From assembly GCA_022819985.1 (NCBI GenBank), contig JAJEGH010000033.1, positions 119,634-183,633 on the forward strand: a DNA stretch of 64,000 nucleotides, written 5' to 3'. Both the position numbers and the translations under genes were made by a program. Position 1 is the first letter of the stretch; each line of letters opens with the position of its first letter. Source of the DNA: Alphaproteobacteria bacterium. Its GTDB lineage: Bacteria; Pseudomonadota; Alphaproteobacteria; Bin65. The notes below the pieces were generated by a model that was given only the letters and a program-made list of their open reading frames with translations, searched no databases and was not told where the DNA came from. Below are positions 38,308 to 47,369 of this stretch, one piece after another.

Positions 38308-38471
38308 GACTTACGCGTACTCTGCACGGGATTGCTTTTCCGATTTCCGGCAATCGGTTTTCGGTGGGAGATTCCGGCCGCGGCCCGGAGGCGCGCCCGC
38401 GAATTTCCGCTTATCGAACCGCCGATATGGGCCTACCTATCGGCGCGCCGCAAACCGCCGGGACCTTCGCC

Positions 38472-39623
38472 ATGGACCGCGCAACCGAAAACGAACTGCT
38501 CGAAGAACTGGCCGGACTGCGCGAGGCGCGGTCCTTCTATCTCGACGACGCCGTGACGACCTCGCCGGTCGCGCGCTACACCTGCCCGGAACGGTTCGCG
38601 CGGGAGCGGCAGGCGCTGTTCCGCACCCTGCCCGCGGTCGCGGCGCACAGCAGCGAACTGGCCGGGCCGGACGCGTTTCTGACCCGCGACCTCGCCGGCC
38701 TGCCGCTGCTCCTGACCCGCGACGGCGACGGCGCGGTGCACGCTTTTCTCAACGTCTGCCGGCATCGCGGTTCGCGGCTGGTCGACGAGGACAGCGGCTG
38801 CCGCCGCCGCTTCGCCTGCCCCTACCATGCCTGGACCTACGACAACCGCGGCGCGCTGAAAGGCATCCCCCACGGCGCAGCCGGCTTTCCCGGCGTCGAC
38901 CGGGAGGCCCTGGGCCTGAAGCGCCTCGGCTGCCGGGAGGCCTATGGCTGGATCTGGATCGCCCCGGATGGCGCCGACGCGCCCGATATCGACGATTTTC
39001 TCGACGGCCTGGCCGCGGACTTCGCCTGGCTCGACGCCGGCAGCCTGAAGATCGTCCACGACGATACCGAAGAGCGCGCGGCGAACTGGAAGATCCTCTA
39101 CGAGGGCGGCCTCGAATCCTACCATTTCCGGATCGCCCACAAGGATACGATCGGCCCGTTCTTCCAGGACAACCTGTCGAGCTACCGGATGTTCGGCCGG
39201 CATATCCGCTCGATCCTGCCGCGCGCGCGCCTCGATGCCGAGATGGCGCTGCCGGAGGAAAACCGGTCGCTGCGCCGGGCGACCAACCTGGTCTATTCGA
39301 TCTTTCCGTCCTCACAGCTTCTGGTTCAGGAGGACCATATCGTCTGGATCCAGTCCCTGCCCCTGGCGCCGGACCGGACCCGCGTGCGGCTCGCCACCCT
39401 GGCGCCGGCGGACACCGATACCGGCGACCCGGAAACCGCACGGCACTGGCGCAAGAATCACGGCATCACCCTGCGCACCCTGTCGGAAGATTTCGCGATC
39501 GGCGAGAGCATCCAGAGCGGCCTGCTTTCCGGCGCCAACGAGGCGTTGCATTTCGGCCGCTTCGAAGGCGCGCTCGACCGCTTCGACCGGACCGTCGAAG
39601 CGGAACTGGCCGCAGAGAACTAG
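38472..39623 (+). CDS. Rieske aromatic-ring-hydroxylating dioxygenase alpha-type
   Basis: A 383-residue oxygenase subunit. The Rieske [2Fe-2S] motif is CRH (96-98) ... CPYH (116-119). The catalytic mononuclear iron region is seen as ILYEGGLESYHFRIAHKDT (about 210-228), with two His. The remaining Asp ligand is not certain. No reductase or beta subunit is adjacent, so it may be a single-component or SRPBCC-type hydroxylase. I chose ATG 38472 over upstream in-frame ATGs (38427, 38364) because the family motif begins here. Confidence 0.88.
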   Translation: MDRATENELLEELAGLREARSFYLDDAVTTSPVARYTCPERFARERQALFRTLPAVAAHSSELAGPDAFLTRDLAGLPLLLTRDGDGAVHAFLNVCRHRGSRLVDEDSGCRRRFACPYHAWTYDNRGALKGIPHGAAGFPGVDREALGLKRLGCREAYGWIWIAPDGADAPDIDDFLDGLAADFAWLDAGSLKIVHDDTEERAANWKILYEGGLESYHFRIAHKDTIGPFFQDNLSSYRMFGRHIRSILPRARLDAEMALPEENRSLRRATNLVYSIFPSSQLLVQEDHIVWIQSLPLAPDRTRVRLATLAPADTDTGDPETARHWRKNHGITLRTLSEDFAIGESIQSGLLSGANEALHFGRFEGALDRFDRTVEAELAAEN

Positions 39624-39654
39624 ACGCGCAGGAGCCGCCGTCGTAGTCGGAAAT

Positions 39655-40497
39655 TCAGAGGCCCAGCCTGTGCCGGATGACCCCGACATAGTCGTCCGGC
39701 CGCGTGACATAGGGGAAATGGCCGCCCCAGTCGAAGGTGTGGACATGGGCGCCGGGATAGCGCGCGACGACGCCCCGGCGGACCTCCGGGGCGACCAGCT
39801 GGTCGTCGCCGGACTGCAGGATCGTGAGCCGCTCCGGCGGCGCCGCCGCTACCGGGATTTCCGTGACCCGCGACAGGACCAGCAGGCGGGCCTTGAAGGC
39901 GCGGCCGGTAAAGTTGTGCGCCAGCTCGTCCGCCAGGAAACGCTTGATCGCCGCCATTTCGGGCCGCGGCTCCGGCCATCGGACGAGGCCGCGGGCGACG
40001 ACGGACTTGAGCGCATGGCCCGTTGCGCCGAGCACTTCGGCTTCGGACGGAAACCCGGCCGCCCGGATCGCGTCGGCCGTGGCGATCGAGTTGGCGACGA
40101 ACAGGTGGCCGACCCTGTCCGGATGACGCGCGCCGATCGCCTGGGTCAGCATTCCGCCGAGCGACGAGCCGAGGACATGGGCCCGGCCGGCGTCCAGCAG
40201 GTCGAGCAGCGCAACCGCGCCGTCGGCAATGCGCAGGAAATCGCCGATCATCGGGTAGGTGACGGAAATCACCCGAATGTCGGACGCCAGGGCCTCGATG
40301 ACCTTGCGGAAGATGTCGGCGTTGCCGAGCGTACCGGGGCAGAGCAGCAGGCTGGCGCCGCCGGGTACGGGTCCGGTGTCGATAACGCGCCAGACACTTC
40401 CGCGGACCGCGACGGCTTCCGCCGGGCGGCGCGCGCGGAATTCGTTCGCCTCGGCAATATAGTCGGGATAATCGGGATAATCGGGTTCGACGCTCAT
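39655..40497 (-). CDS. Alpha/beta hydrolase (maspardin-like)
   Basis: A 280-residue alpha/beta hydrolase with nucleophile motif GSSLGGM (Ser112) and a final His in WGGHFPY near 266. The N-terminus starts PDYPDYPDY because of a 9-bp tandem repeat (40462-40488) that encodes it. Related to the ACP33/maspardin group. It ends 31 bp from the convergent Rieske gene stop. Start ATG 40497. Confidence 0.82.
   Translation of the reverse strand: MSVEPDYPDYPDYIAEANEFRARRPAEAVAVRGSVWRVIDTGPVPGGASLLLCPGTLGNADIFRKVIEALASDIRVISVTYPMIGDFLRIADGAVALLDLLDAGRAHVLGSSLGGMLTQAIGARHPDRVGHLFVANSIATADAIRAAGFPSEAEVLGATGHALKSVVARGLVRWPEPRPEMAAIKRFLADELAHNFTGRAFKARLLVLSRVTEIPVAAAPPERLTILQSGDDQLVAPEVRRGVVARYPGAHVHTFDWGGHFPYVTRPDDYVGVIRHRLGL
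40462..40488 (-). repeat. 9-bp tandem repeat inside a gene
   Basis: Three units (GTCGGGATA, ATCGGGATA, ATCGGGTTC) encode the PDYPDYPDY-like N-terminus of the alpha/beta hydrolase; the period is a multiple of 3, so copy number changes keep frame. Confidence 0.75.
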
Positions 40498-40780
40498 GGG
40501 GTACCTCGGCGCAGCGGCCGTCTGCACGGGAGTTCGGCAGTCCGCACCCTACCGCGATCCCGGACGGGCGAGTCGTTGACGTTCGACGGAAGGATGTCGC
40601 AGCCGGCGCAGCAGGCTCAATTCTACCGGCAGCTTGCGGTCGACGCGGATCGTCATGGACGCCCTCCGGCATTGCACGGCTACGAACGGCCGAAATCCCC
40701 TGGATTGGCGATGTCTCGGGGGCGCACGCCCGGAAACGGCCCGAAATGCTGCGCCGCCCCGGGAGCCGCCTCGGGTGGCC

Positions 40781-40802
40781 GCCCGGGGGGGCCGCCCCGG
40801 GC
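40781..40802 (-). terminator. Possible terminator hairpin of the rhodopsin operon
   Basis: A perfect 8-bp GC stem (40781-40788 with 40795-40802, loop of 6 nt) starts 4 bp after the MBL stop, at the end of the ten-gene minus-strand operon. There is no U-tract, so it may be a stabilising or Rho-assisted end rather than a classical terminator. The whole gap 40498-40805 otherwise holds nothing I recognise. Confidence 0.45.
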
Positions 40803-40805
40803 CGT

Positions 40806-41561
40806 TCAGACCGCCTTGAGCGGGGCCTGCGGCACGCTCCGCCAGAATTCGGGATCGTGGCCGAAGAATATGCGGGCGCCGCCCCGCCGCAGCTTGCGAA
40901 GCAGGAGCAGCGAATCGATCATCCTGGAGCGGTCGTAGACCAGCGACGGCAGATGCATGTTCTCCAGGGTTTGGCAGAAATAGCAGGCGTCGGCGGCAAG
41001 GACGACCTCGCCGCCCGGCAGCCTGAGCTTCAGGGACTGGTGGCCCGGCGTGTGGCCGAAGGTCGGGATCGTCACGATCGTCCCGTCGCCGAACAGGTCG
41101 AACTCGCCGTCGACCCGCTTCACCAGATGGCCGTGATCGTAGTTGACCGGGTTGTAGAAGTTGGCGTCGACCAGCTCCGGAATCCGGCCCGCCTCCCACT
41201 CGGTCTCCTGCACGACGACGCGCGCGTTGGGGACGCATGCGTTGCCGCCCGTATGGTCGAAATGCAAATGGGAATTGATGATGTAGCGCACGCGACCGGG
41301 ATCGACGTCCAGCCTTTCGAGGCGCGATACGATATCGTCGCCGGGCCTGGATCGCACGTCGAAGGCGTTTGCGAGCGGGCCGACCTGGGTATGCGGATCG
41401 TCGATGCTGTGCGGATGCAAGCCCGTATCGAACAGGACGAGGCCCTTGGGATGGTCGATCAGATAGGCCGGAATCGGAAAGGTGATCCGGCCCTCGCTGC
41501 CGGCCAGCATTTCGCTCAGATCGCAACTGAGCCAGCCGCAGGTCATGGCGTACAGCGCCAT
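40806..41561 (-). CDS. N-acyl homoserine lactonase-like MBL hydrolase
   Basis: A 251-residue metallo-beta-lactamase-fold protein of the AiiA type: MALYAMTCGWLSCDLSEMLAG at the N-terminus, zinc motif HLHFDHTGG (His98, His100, Asp102, His103), GHTPGHQSL with the third His and AADACYF. The family length fits a start at ATG 41561; an ATG at 41666 would add 35 residues of Arg-rich sequence and has a slightly better Shine-Dalgarno, so the start is open. It ends the operon. A lactone or ester of an imported compound is a better guess than quorum quenching. Confidence 0.88.
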   Translation of the reverse strand: MALYAMTCGWLSCDLSEMLAGSEGRITFPIPAYLIDHPKGLVLFDTGLHPHSIDDPHTQVGPLANAFDVRSRPGDDIVSRLERLDVDPGRVRYIINSHLHFDHTGGNACVPNARVVVQETEWEAGRIPELVDANFYNPVNYDHGHLVKRVDGEFDLFGDGTIVTIPTFGHTPGHQSLKLRLPGGEVVLAADACYFCQTLENMHLPSLVYDRSRMIDSLLLLRKLRRGGARIFFGHDPEFWRSVPQAPLKAV

Positions 41562-41728
41562 GCCGTCGCCGCGTGCGCGCCGCGGCAAATCCCGGCGGGC
41601 GCTCCTCGACAGGCCGTCCCACCAGGCCTGATTGGCGGTCAACGATCGCGATTGCGGACCCAACATGGCCCTGTCATGCCCGGCAAATCAGATTTCTGTA
41701 ACGCGGACCGGGCGTCGGCGCCATGCCG

Positions 41729-42580
41729 TCAACCCGTCCGTTCCCTGATGATGCGCAAGGCCTCGCGCAGGTAGACGCGGAAGACCTCGTGGTTCTCGCT
41801 CATCGGGAAATGGCCGATGTCCTCCATCTCGATATAGACGCCGCCGCGGATCTGGCGGGCGGTGTTCTCTGTCGCCTCCGGCGGCGTCAGATAGTCGTAG
41901 ATGCCGGTCATCATCACCACGGGGCAGCGCCGCGCGTCGATATTCTGCAACTCCTCGCGCAGATCGTGATCGACCGAATAGAAATAGAGGTCGCCTTTGA
42001 ACGCTTCCGAGCCCTGGGAGTAGTAGTGCCACGTCAGCCAGCGGTCCATGTCCGGCGACTGCGGCGCCATCAGGTCCCAGACACCGCTGGCGCAGACCTG
42101 CGCGGCATTGGCATGGGGATGCCGCCACCAGTCCAGGAAGAAACCCGGCGCATAGTCGGCCGCTTCGACCGGAATGACGGCCTTGAAGCGGTCCGGACGT
42201 CGCAGCGCCAACTGCAGCGCGACATTGCCGCCGAAGGAGGAGCCCATGAAGATCGGGTCCTTCAGTTCGAGCGCATCGCACAGCTTGACGATGAAGTTCA
42301 CATAATGCTCGGCGGTGAGCCGGTATTCCTCTTTCCACCACTCCCGGTTGTGCGGCGGATCGGACTTGCCGTGGCGCGGCAGGTCGTAGGCGATGATGTT
42401 GTAGTCCCGGGTGAACTCCTCGTCCTCCAGCAGGCCGCGCCACTGATGGTTGTGGGCCCCGGCGGTGTGCTGGCAAATCAGCGGCTGGCCGTTGCCGTTG
42501 TGGAGGTAGAACACCTTGTATTCGTTGCCGTCGACTTCGATCGTCACATAGCGGCCTGTCACTGGAGAATGGCGAGCCAT
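41729..42580 (-). CDS. Alpha/beta hydrolase
   Basis: A 283-residue alpha/beta-fold hydrolase. The nucleophile elbow is GSSFGGN (Ser115), the acid is expected at TGIYDYLTPP (about 226-235) and the His at DIGHFPMSEN (about 258-267). HNGNGQPLICQHTAGAHNHQW carries the oxyanion region. Start ATG 42580 with GGAG 7 nt before. It is part of the operon that reads from 53254 toward 40806; C-C or ester hydrolysis of the imported compound is plausible. Confidence 0.9.
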   Translation of the reverse strand: MARHSPVTGRYVTIEVDGNEYKVFYLHNGNGQPLICQHTAGAHNHQWRGLLEDEEFTRDYNIIAYDLPRHGKSDPPHNREWWKEEYRLTAEHYVNFIVKLCDALELKDPIFMGSSFGGNVALQLALRRPDRFKAVIPVEAADYAPGFFLDWWRHPHANAAQVCASGVWDLMAPQSPDMDRWLTWHYYSQGSEAFKGDLYFYSVDHDLREELQNIDARRCPVVMMTGIYDYLTPPEATENTARQIRGGVYIEMEDIGHFPMSENHEVFRVYLREALRIIRERTG

Positions 42581-42630
42581 CGTCTACTCCCTGCGATTTT
42601 GTATTGCGCGATTCCGGTTGGCCCGGCCGC

Positions 42631-43020
42631 TCAGACCGGCACGCCGCACTTGCGCAGCAGCTCGAACTGAACCGTGAAATTCCTGAGATTCTGCATCAGC
42701 ACCAGAAGGTTTCCTTCGAGCTTCAGGTCCTCGCAGAAGCTGGCGGCCCAGATGCCGTGGAACATCGGCTTCGGCATCGGTTTGGCGAATTCGCGCCAGG
42801 TCTGGGCGCTGGCGCGCAAGGCGAAATCGTACGGGTCGAGCGGCGCGGGATCGGTGTTGATGTTCTTCACCTTGCCGTCATGCATCTCGACGATGACCTT
42901 GCAATCCGTCATGTCGTACAGGAACGAGCAGGTATAATACTTGCCCATGCACTGTATGGTTTCGTCGTTGTCCGTCAGGTTCTTGAACTTCGACGCCCAG
43001 GTCTTCACGTCCACGGCCAT
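42631..43020 (-). CDS. Small conserved-looking protein, function unknown
   Basis: A 129-residue cytosolic protein I do not recognise. It begins VDVKTWASKFKNLTDNDETIQCMGKYYTC and ends with FELLRKCGVPV; it has aromatic-rich strands and a VIVEMHDGKVKNINTD segment. The fold could be a small binding or SnoaL/SCP2-like domain, but I cannot prove it. It sits between the hydrolase and the flotillin gene (gaps 50 and 66 nt) in the operon. Confidence 0.8.
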   Translation of the reverse strand: MAVDVKTWASKFKNLTDNDETIQCMGKYYTCSFLYDMTDCKVIVEMHDGKVKNINTDPAPLDPYDFALRASAQTWREFAKPMPKPMFHGIWAASFCEDLKLEGNLLVLMQNLRNFTVQFELLRKCGVPV

Positions 43021-43086
43021 GTCTGCGTCCTCATCGGGTCTTCGAGGGTGGGTGCGCCGGCGCCGGAAATTCCGCCGCCGTCGCTG

Positions 43087-45132
43087 TTAGCTCTTCTTCG
43101 TCTCGGCGCCGCCTTCCGCCTCGCGCTCCTCGCGCAGAAGGTTGCCGATGTGGGTGATTTCGTTCGGCGACATGCCGATCTCCTTGAGCAGGGTATCCAC
43201 GAACGGCGCCTGCGCCCGGTAGCGCAACGCCGCGCCGACGATATTGTCCGCCAGCGTCCCGCCGGTGCGCGGACCGGAGGGGTTCGGATCGCCGCCGTCC
43301 GGATCTCTTGAGGAATCGTCGCCGCCGCCTCCGCCGCCCCCGCCGATTGCCGTCGGAGCGAGGCCGCTCAGGCCCGGCAGGCCGTCGACCTGAAGGATCT
43401 TGATGTCGCCGATATTCTCCATCGGCCTGACCGATTCGCGGATGATCCCTTCCAGGTGCTCGACCAGCTTCATGCGCAGCGTGCTCTGGCGGTTCTCGTC
43501 GCTGCGCATGTTCTCCGCCTCGTTCAGGGCGCGCTTGCCGGCGGCGTCGATCTCGTAGCGCAGCTTGACTGCCAGGCTCGAGAAACGGTCCGCCTCCATC
43601 CGGTCTTCCGCGGCGGTTTTCTCGGCCGCCGCAATCGTCGTCAGGAGAATGGCTTCGCGCTCGGCCTGCAGGGCGGCCAGGATGGTCTCGACCTTCTTCT
43701 TGCGCTCGGCGACTTCGGTTTCCTTCACCGAGGCGACCTTCTCCGAAGCCTCGGTTTCCCGGGCACGGGCCTCCTCGACGGCGGCCAGCATCTCCAGTTC
43801 CTGCTTCTGCTTCTCGGCGACGGCGATGGCGCGGTCCTTTTCCTCGATGGCGAGAATCCGGCGGCGCTGGACCTCGAGGCGCTCGGTTTCCTGGGCGTGC
43901 GCAATCCGCTCGGCGTCCAGAGTCCTTTCCCGGTCGATGCGCGTTTTTTCGACCTCTTCCTCGGCCCGGATGTCGGCCTCCTCCGCCTCGCGCCGGCGCC
44001 CGGCCTGCTCGCGGGCGACCTCGGCCTCGCGTTCCGCGCGCCGCACAGCGATGTCGCGCTGCTGCTCGAGCCGCAGATACTCGGTCTCGCGGGCGATGCG
44101 GAGATTCTCCTCCTCCGCTTCCAGGTTCTTCTCCCAGATCCGGATCGCGGTATCCTTTTCGACATCGTTGCGGTGCTTGCGCCGGGCTTCGATCTCTTCG
44201 GTCAGCCGGGTTTCGCGCAGGGACGCCTCGGCCTCGATCGCCTTCTGCTGGGCGATCCGCGCCTTTTCCACCTCCTCGCGGGCGCGGATTTCGGCTTCCT
44301 CGGCCTCGCGTTCGAATTCCGCCCGTTCCTTGGCGATTTCCGCACGCTGCTGGGCCTTCCGGACCGAAACCTCCTGCTCCTGCTCCAGCCGCGCGTAGTG
44401 GCTGTTCTTGTCGATCTCCAGCGTCAGCTTCTCGGCATCCAGATTCTTGTTGCGGATCTGGATCGCGGTGTCCTGCTCGATGTCGTTGCGTTTTTTCCGC
44501 CGGGCCTCGATCTGCTCGGTGAGGCGGGTCAGGCCTTCGGCGTCGAAGGCGTTCTGCGGGTTGAACAGGCCGATATCCGCCTGGTCGAAGCCGGTGAGCG
44601 AAACCGCTTCGAGCTCCAGGCCGTTCTGGGTGAGGGCGTCTTCGACTAGCTCCTTGACGCTGCGCACATAGGCGCCGCGCTGTTCCTGCATCTCGTCCAT
44701 CGTCATCTGGGCGGCGACGATGCTCAGCGCGTCGACGAACCGGCCCTGGACCAGGTCCTTCAACCGCTCGGGATCCATCGTGCGGTCGCCCAGCGACTGG
44801 GCGGCCAGCGCTACCGACTCCCTGTCCGGCCGGACGCGCAGATAGAATTCCGCGACCACCTCGACGCGCATGCGATCCTTGGTGATGAGCGCACCGTCGC
44901 CGCCGCGCCTGACCTCGAGGCGCAGGGTGCGCATCCCGACCGGGGTGATGGTGTGGACGATGGGAAGAACCAGCGCGCCGCCGGTCAGGACCACCTTCTC
45001 GCCGCCGAGGCCCGTCCGCACGAAGGACATGTCCTTCGAGGACCGCTGGTACAGCCAGTAGAGAAGGTAGACGATGACCGCAATGGCGATCCCCGCGAGG
45101 AGAATCGCGGTGATGATGTCTACTCCGCTCAC
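43087..45132 (-). CDS. Flotillin-like SPFH/band-7 membrane protein
   Basis: A 681-residue protein. One N-terminal membrane helix (about 6-26) is followed by an SPFH/band 7 domain (about 30-200, e.g. VLPIVHTITPVGMRTLRLEVRRGG and IGLFNPQNAFDAEGLTRL) and a long charged coiled coil (200-560). Residues 204-309 and 310-415 are a tandem duplication of 106 residues (LTE(Q/E)IEARRK(K/H)RND(I/V)E(Q/K)DTAI). The tail has a poly-Gly stretch (597-604). Flotillins organise membrane microdomains. GTG start at 45132. Confidence 0.9.
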   Translation of the reverse strand: MSGVDIITAILLAGIAIAVIVYLLYWLYQRSSKDMSFVRTGLGGEKVVLTGGALVLPIVHTITPVGMRTLRLEVRRGGDGALITKDRMRVEVVAEFYLRVRPDRESVALAAQSLGDRTMDPERLKDLVQGRFVDALSIVAAQMTMDEMQEQRGAYVRSVKELVEDALTQNGLELEAVSLTGFDQADIGLFNPQNAFDAEGLTRLTEQIEARRKKRNDIEQDTAIQIRNKNLDAEKLTLEIDKNSHYARLEQEQEVSVRKAQQRAEIAKERAEFEREAEEAEIRAREEVEKARIAQQKAIEAEASLRETRLTEEIEARRKHRNDVEKDTAIRIWEKNLEAEEENLRIARETEYLRLEQQRDIAVRRAEREAEVAREQAGRRREAEEADIRAEEEVEKTRIDRERTLDAERIAHAQETERLEVQRRRILAIEEKDRAIAVAEKQKQELEMLAAVEEARARETEASEKVASVKETEVAERKKKVETILAALQAEREAILLTTIAAAEKTAAEDRMEADRFSSLAVKLRYEIDAAGKRALNEAENMRSDENRQSTLRMKLVEHLEGIIRESVRPMENIGDIKILQVDGLPGLSGLAPTAIGGGGGGGGDDSSRDPDGGDPNPSGPRTGGTLADNIVGAALRYRAQAPFVDTLLKEIGMSPNEITHIGNLLREEREAEGGAETKKS

Positions 45133-45204
45133 GGCTCAAGTCTCCCTGTTCTTGCCGGACTCTCGCCGCGTCCGGACATTGTGGAGGCGCCCGTAATCAT
45201 CGCG

Positions 45205-45894
45205 TCAGCCCGTATCCCTGACCGCGGCCCGGTAGACGACCAGGCCGAAGGCGATCTTGTTCAGAAAATCGGCGAGGTTGTAGATCACGCTGATGCTTTT
45301 CGGATCCACGCCGCCGCCGAGAAATTCCATGAAATAGCCGAGCGGATAGATCGCCCAGCCGATCGTGGCGATCAATCGCAGCGCATTGAACGAGCCCTGC
45401 ACGACCGCGTTGCCGCTGGCCGAATTGACCTTGCTGGCCTCGCCCAGATAGACCTCGCCCAGGATGTAGAGCCCGCCGGCCGCCGATATCAGGAAACCCA
45501 GGGTCGGGCTCATATATCCTGCCGCGCCGAGATAGGCGGAACCGATCATGACCACGGAGGCGACGAGCAGGCGCCAGAAGACGCCCGCCGAGACCGCCGC
45601 GATCGCCGCCAGCACCAGGTAGAAAGTCACCGTCTGCATCGGCACGGTGAGCTGCCAGTCGATGAACCGGTAGACCGTCGAGACCTTGCCGGCCGCGGTC
45701 CAGACTTCGCGCAGGTAGAAATAGTGGATGGCGGAAACCAGCGTCACCGTGCCCATAAGGGTGACCGGCGCCTTCCACCGGTCGGCGACCCGGCGGCGCT
45801 CGAAAAGCAGGAAGACCGCCGCCGCCGCCATGGCTATGGAAATCAGCCAGAAGGTTGCGCCGACGATATCGGTTGGGTCTACGAACTTAGTCAT
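45205..45894 (-). CDS. Proteorhodopsin-family microbial rhodopsin
   Basis: A 229-residue seven-helix protein aligning with proteorhodopsin without gaps (our residue = proteorhodopsin number minus 18). It has Lys213 (retinal Schiff-base Lys231) in NLADFLNKIAFGL, counterion pair Asp79 (Asp97) and Asp209 (Asp227), Arg76 (Arg94), His57 (His75) and Thr83 (Thr101). The proton-donor site Glu108 is Thr90, and the spectral position 105 is Gln87, which in proteorhodopsin gives blue absorption. It has no signal peptide. ATG 45894, with AAGGGCAGGCGA before it. Likely a proton pump driving membrane transport, though the Thr donor leaves room for another ion or a sensor. Confidence 0.95.
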   Translation of the reverse strand: MTKFVDPTDIVGATFWLISIAMAAAAVFLLFERRRVADRWKAPVTLMGTVTLVSAIHYFYLREVWTAAGKVSTVYRFIDWQLTVPMQTVTFYLVLAAIAAVSAGVFWRLLVASVVMIGSAYLGAAGYMSPTLGFLISAAGGLYILGEVYLGEASKVNSASGNAVVQGSFNALRLIATIGWAIYPLGYFMEFLGGGVDPKSISVIYNLADFLNKIAFGLVVYRAAVRDTG

Positions 45895-45944
45895 TCGCCT
45901 GCCCTTCGCCCCGGCCCGATCGATAACCCTGACTCATTTTCGCC

Positions 45945-47369
45945 TCAGATCTGGTTCCGGATATGCGGCGATCTGGCATAGAGCGCCACAAGCGGGATGA
46001 TCAGCAGCCCGAACACGAACTGCTGACCCTCGTAGTTCAGGCCGATCCCGACGAGGAACGACGTCAGGACCTGCAGGACCAGAACGCCGATCACCGTGAA
46101 GCCGTAGCCGCCCCAGCCGCCGAGCAGCGACGTGCCGCCGATCACCACGGCGGCGAGCGTCGTGAACAGGTAGGGGTTGCCGACGCCGATGAAGCCGCTG
46201 CCGCTCCAGCCGAGCAACAGCGAGCCGGTCATGGCGGCGATGAAACCGCTGATCGTGTAGACGCCGACCCAGTATTTCCGCTCCGAGATGGAGAGGCGCC
46301 GGGCGGCCGTCCTGCTGCCGCCCAGGGCATAGAGGTTGCGGCCGTACACGGTATTCCGCATCGCAATGATGAGCAGCACCGCGACGACGATCCAGATCAG
46401 GATGACCGGCGGAATCTTCAGGCCGAAGGTTTCGCCGTTCATCGCTGCGATATTGGTCAGCCACCCCGGAACCGCGCCGTGCACGTTGCCGGCGTAGCGG
46501 GTGCCGATGCTGGTCACGATCTGGGTTCCGCCCGCGACCGCGAATCCGACGCCGAGCGACACGATCAGGGCCTGGCCCTGGAGACGGAAACTCAGGAATC
46601 CGGTCACCGCGCCGATACAGGCGCCCAGCCCGAGAATGATCAGCACCGCCAGCCAGTTGGGCAGGCCCTCGATCCCGAACAGGTAGGCGAGCGCGATGTT
46701 GGCCGACCCGATGATGAACGGGATCGAAAGGTCGAGCCCGCCGAGCAGAACCACCAGGGTCTGGCCCAGGCAGGCCAGTCCGAGGAAAGCGGCGAACACC
46801 AGCATCGACTTGAGATTGATCGCCGAGAAAAACCCGTCCAGCACCAGCGAACCGACGACGAACAGGCCGATCAGCACCGTCACGCCGATATAGGCGCTCT
46901 TGTTGGACGTCACATACCGGTTCAGCGCGACCGCCACGCCGAGCAGAACCACCAGGATGATCGAGGCGAAGACGTTCCTGGCGGTAAAGAACCCGTCGAC
47001 GGTCGCGGTCAGGATCAGGAACAGGGCGATCACCAGTGCAACGCCGATCAGGATCGCGCGGAAACGGTAGAGCAGGTTCCTGACAAAACCGCCTTCCTCG
47101 TTGGCCTCTTCCTGCTGCCGGTCCGGTTCTTCCGCCGCCGCTTCCTGCCCCTGGGCGCTTTCGAGTCCGATCTCGTCCCGGCTGTAGACCCAGCGGATGG
47201 AAAAATGGTGCCAGCCCCACAGCACGAGCGCGACGGTCGCCGCGGTGAAGAAGATGACGTGTTGCAGCGGCGCTTCCTCGACCACGCCGAGGATCGTGCC
47301 CGCCCCGGCGACCAGGACCGCGAACACCAGACCCAGCCATTTGTAGAAGAGGTGCGCCGAGCGGGTCAT
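45945..47369 (-). CDS. Sugar-type ABC transporter permease 2, extended N-terminus
   Basis: A 474-residue permease of the BPD_transp_2 (RbsC/XylH) type. An added N-terminal part (about 1-100) has two helices and an acidic linker (RDEIGLESAQGQEAAAEEPD); the permease core starts near 105 and includes LGGLDLSIPFIIGSANIALAYLFG (around 215-240) and IGGTSLLGGWGGYGFTVIGVLVLQVL (near 400). RbsC-like permeases are about 320 residues, so this one is 150 longer. ATG 47369 overlaps permease 1 stop by 4 nt (ATGA). Confidence 0.88.
   Translation of the reverse strand: MTRSAHLFYKWLGLVFAVLVAGAGTILGVVEEAPLQHVIFFTAATVALVLWGWHHFSIRWVYSRDEIGLESAQGQEAAAEEPDRQQEEANEEGGFVRNLLYRFRAILIGVALVIALFLILTATVDGFFTARNVFASIILVVLLGVAVALNRYVTSNKSAYIGVTVLIGLFVVGSLVLDGFFSAINLKSMLVFAAFLGLACLGQTLVVLLGGLDLSIPFIIGSANIALAYLFGIEGLPNWLAVLIILGLGACIGAVTGFLSFRLQGQALIVSLGVGFAVAGGTQIVTSIGTRYAGNVHGAVPGWLTNIAAMNGETFGLKIPPVILIWIVVAVLLIIAMRNTVYGRNLYALGGSRTAARRLSISERKYWVGVYTISGFIAAMTGSLLLGWSGSGFIGVGNPYLFTTLAAVVIGGTSLLGGWGGYGFTVIGVLVLQVLTSFLVGIGLNYEGQQFVFGLLIIPLVALYARSPHIRNQI

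Noticed and set aside
40806..41561. MBL enzyme as a quorum-quenching AHL lactonase
   Set aside because: The fold fits, but no luxI/luxR is near and the operon is an import and hydrolysis cluster, so AHL is not assumed as substrate.
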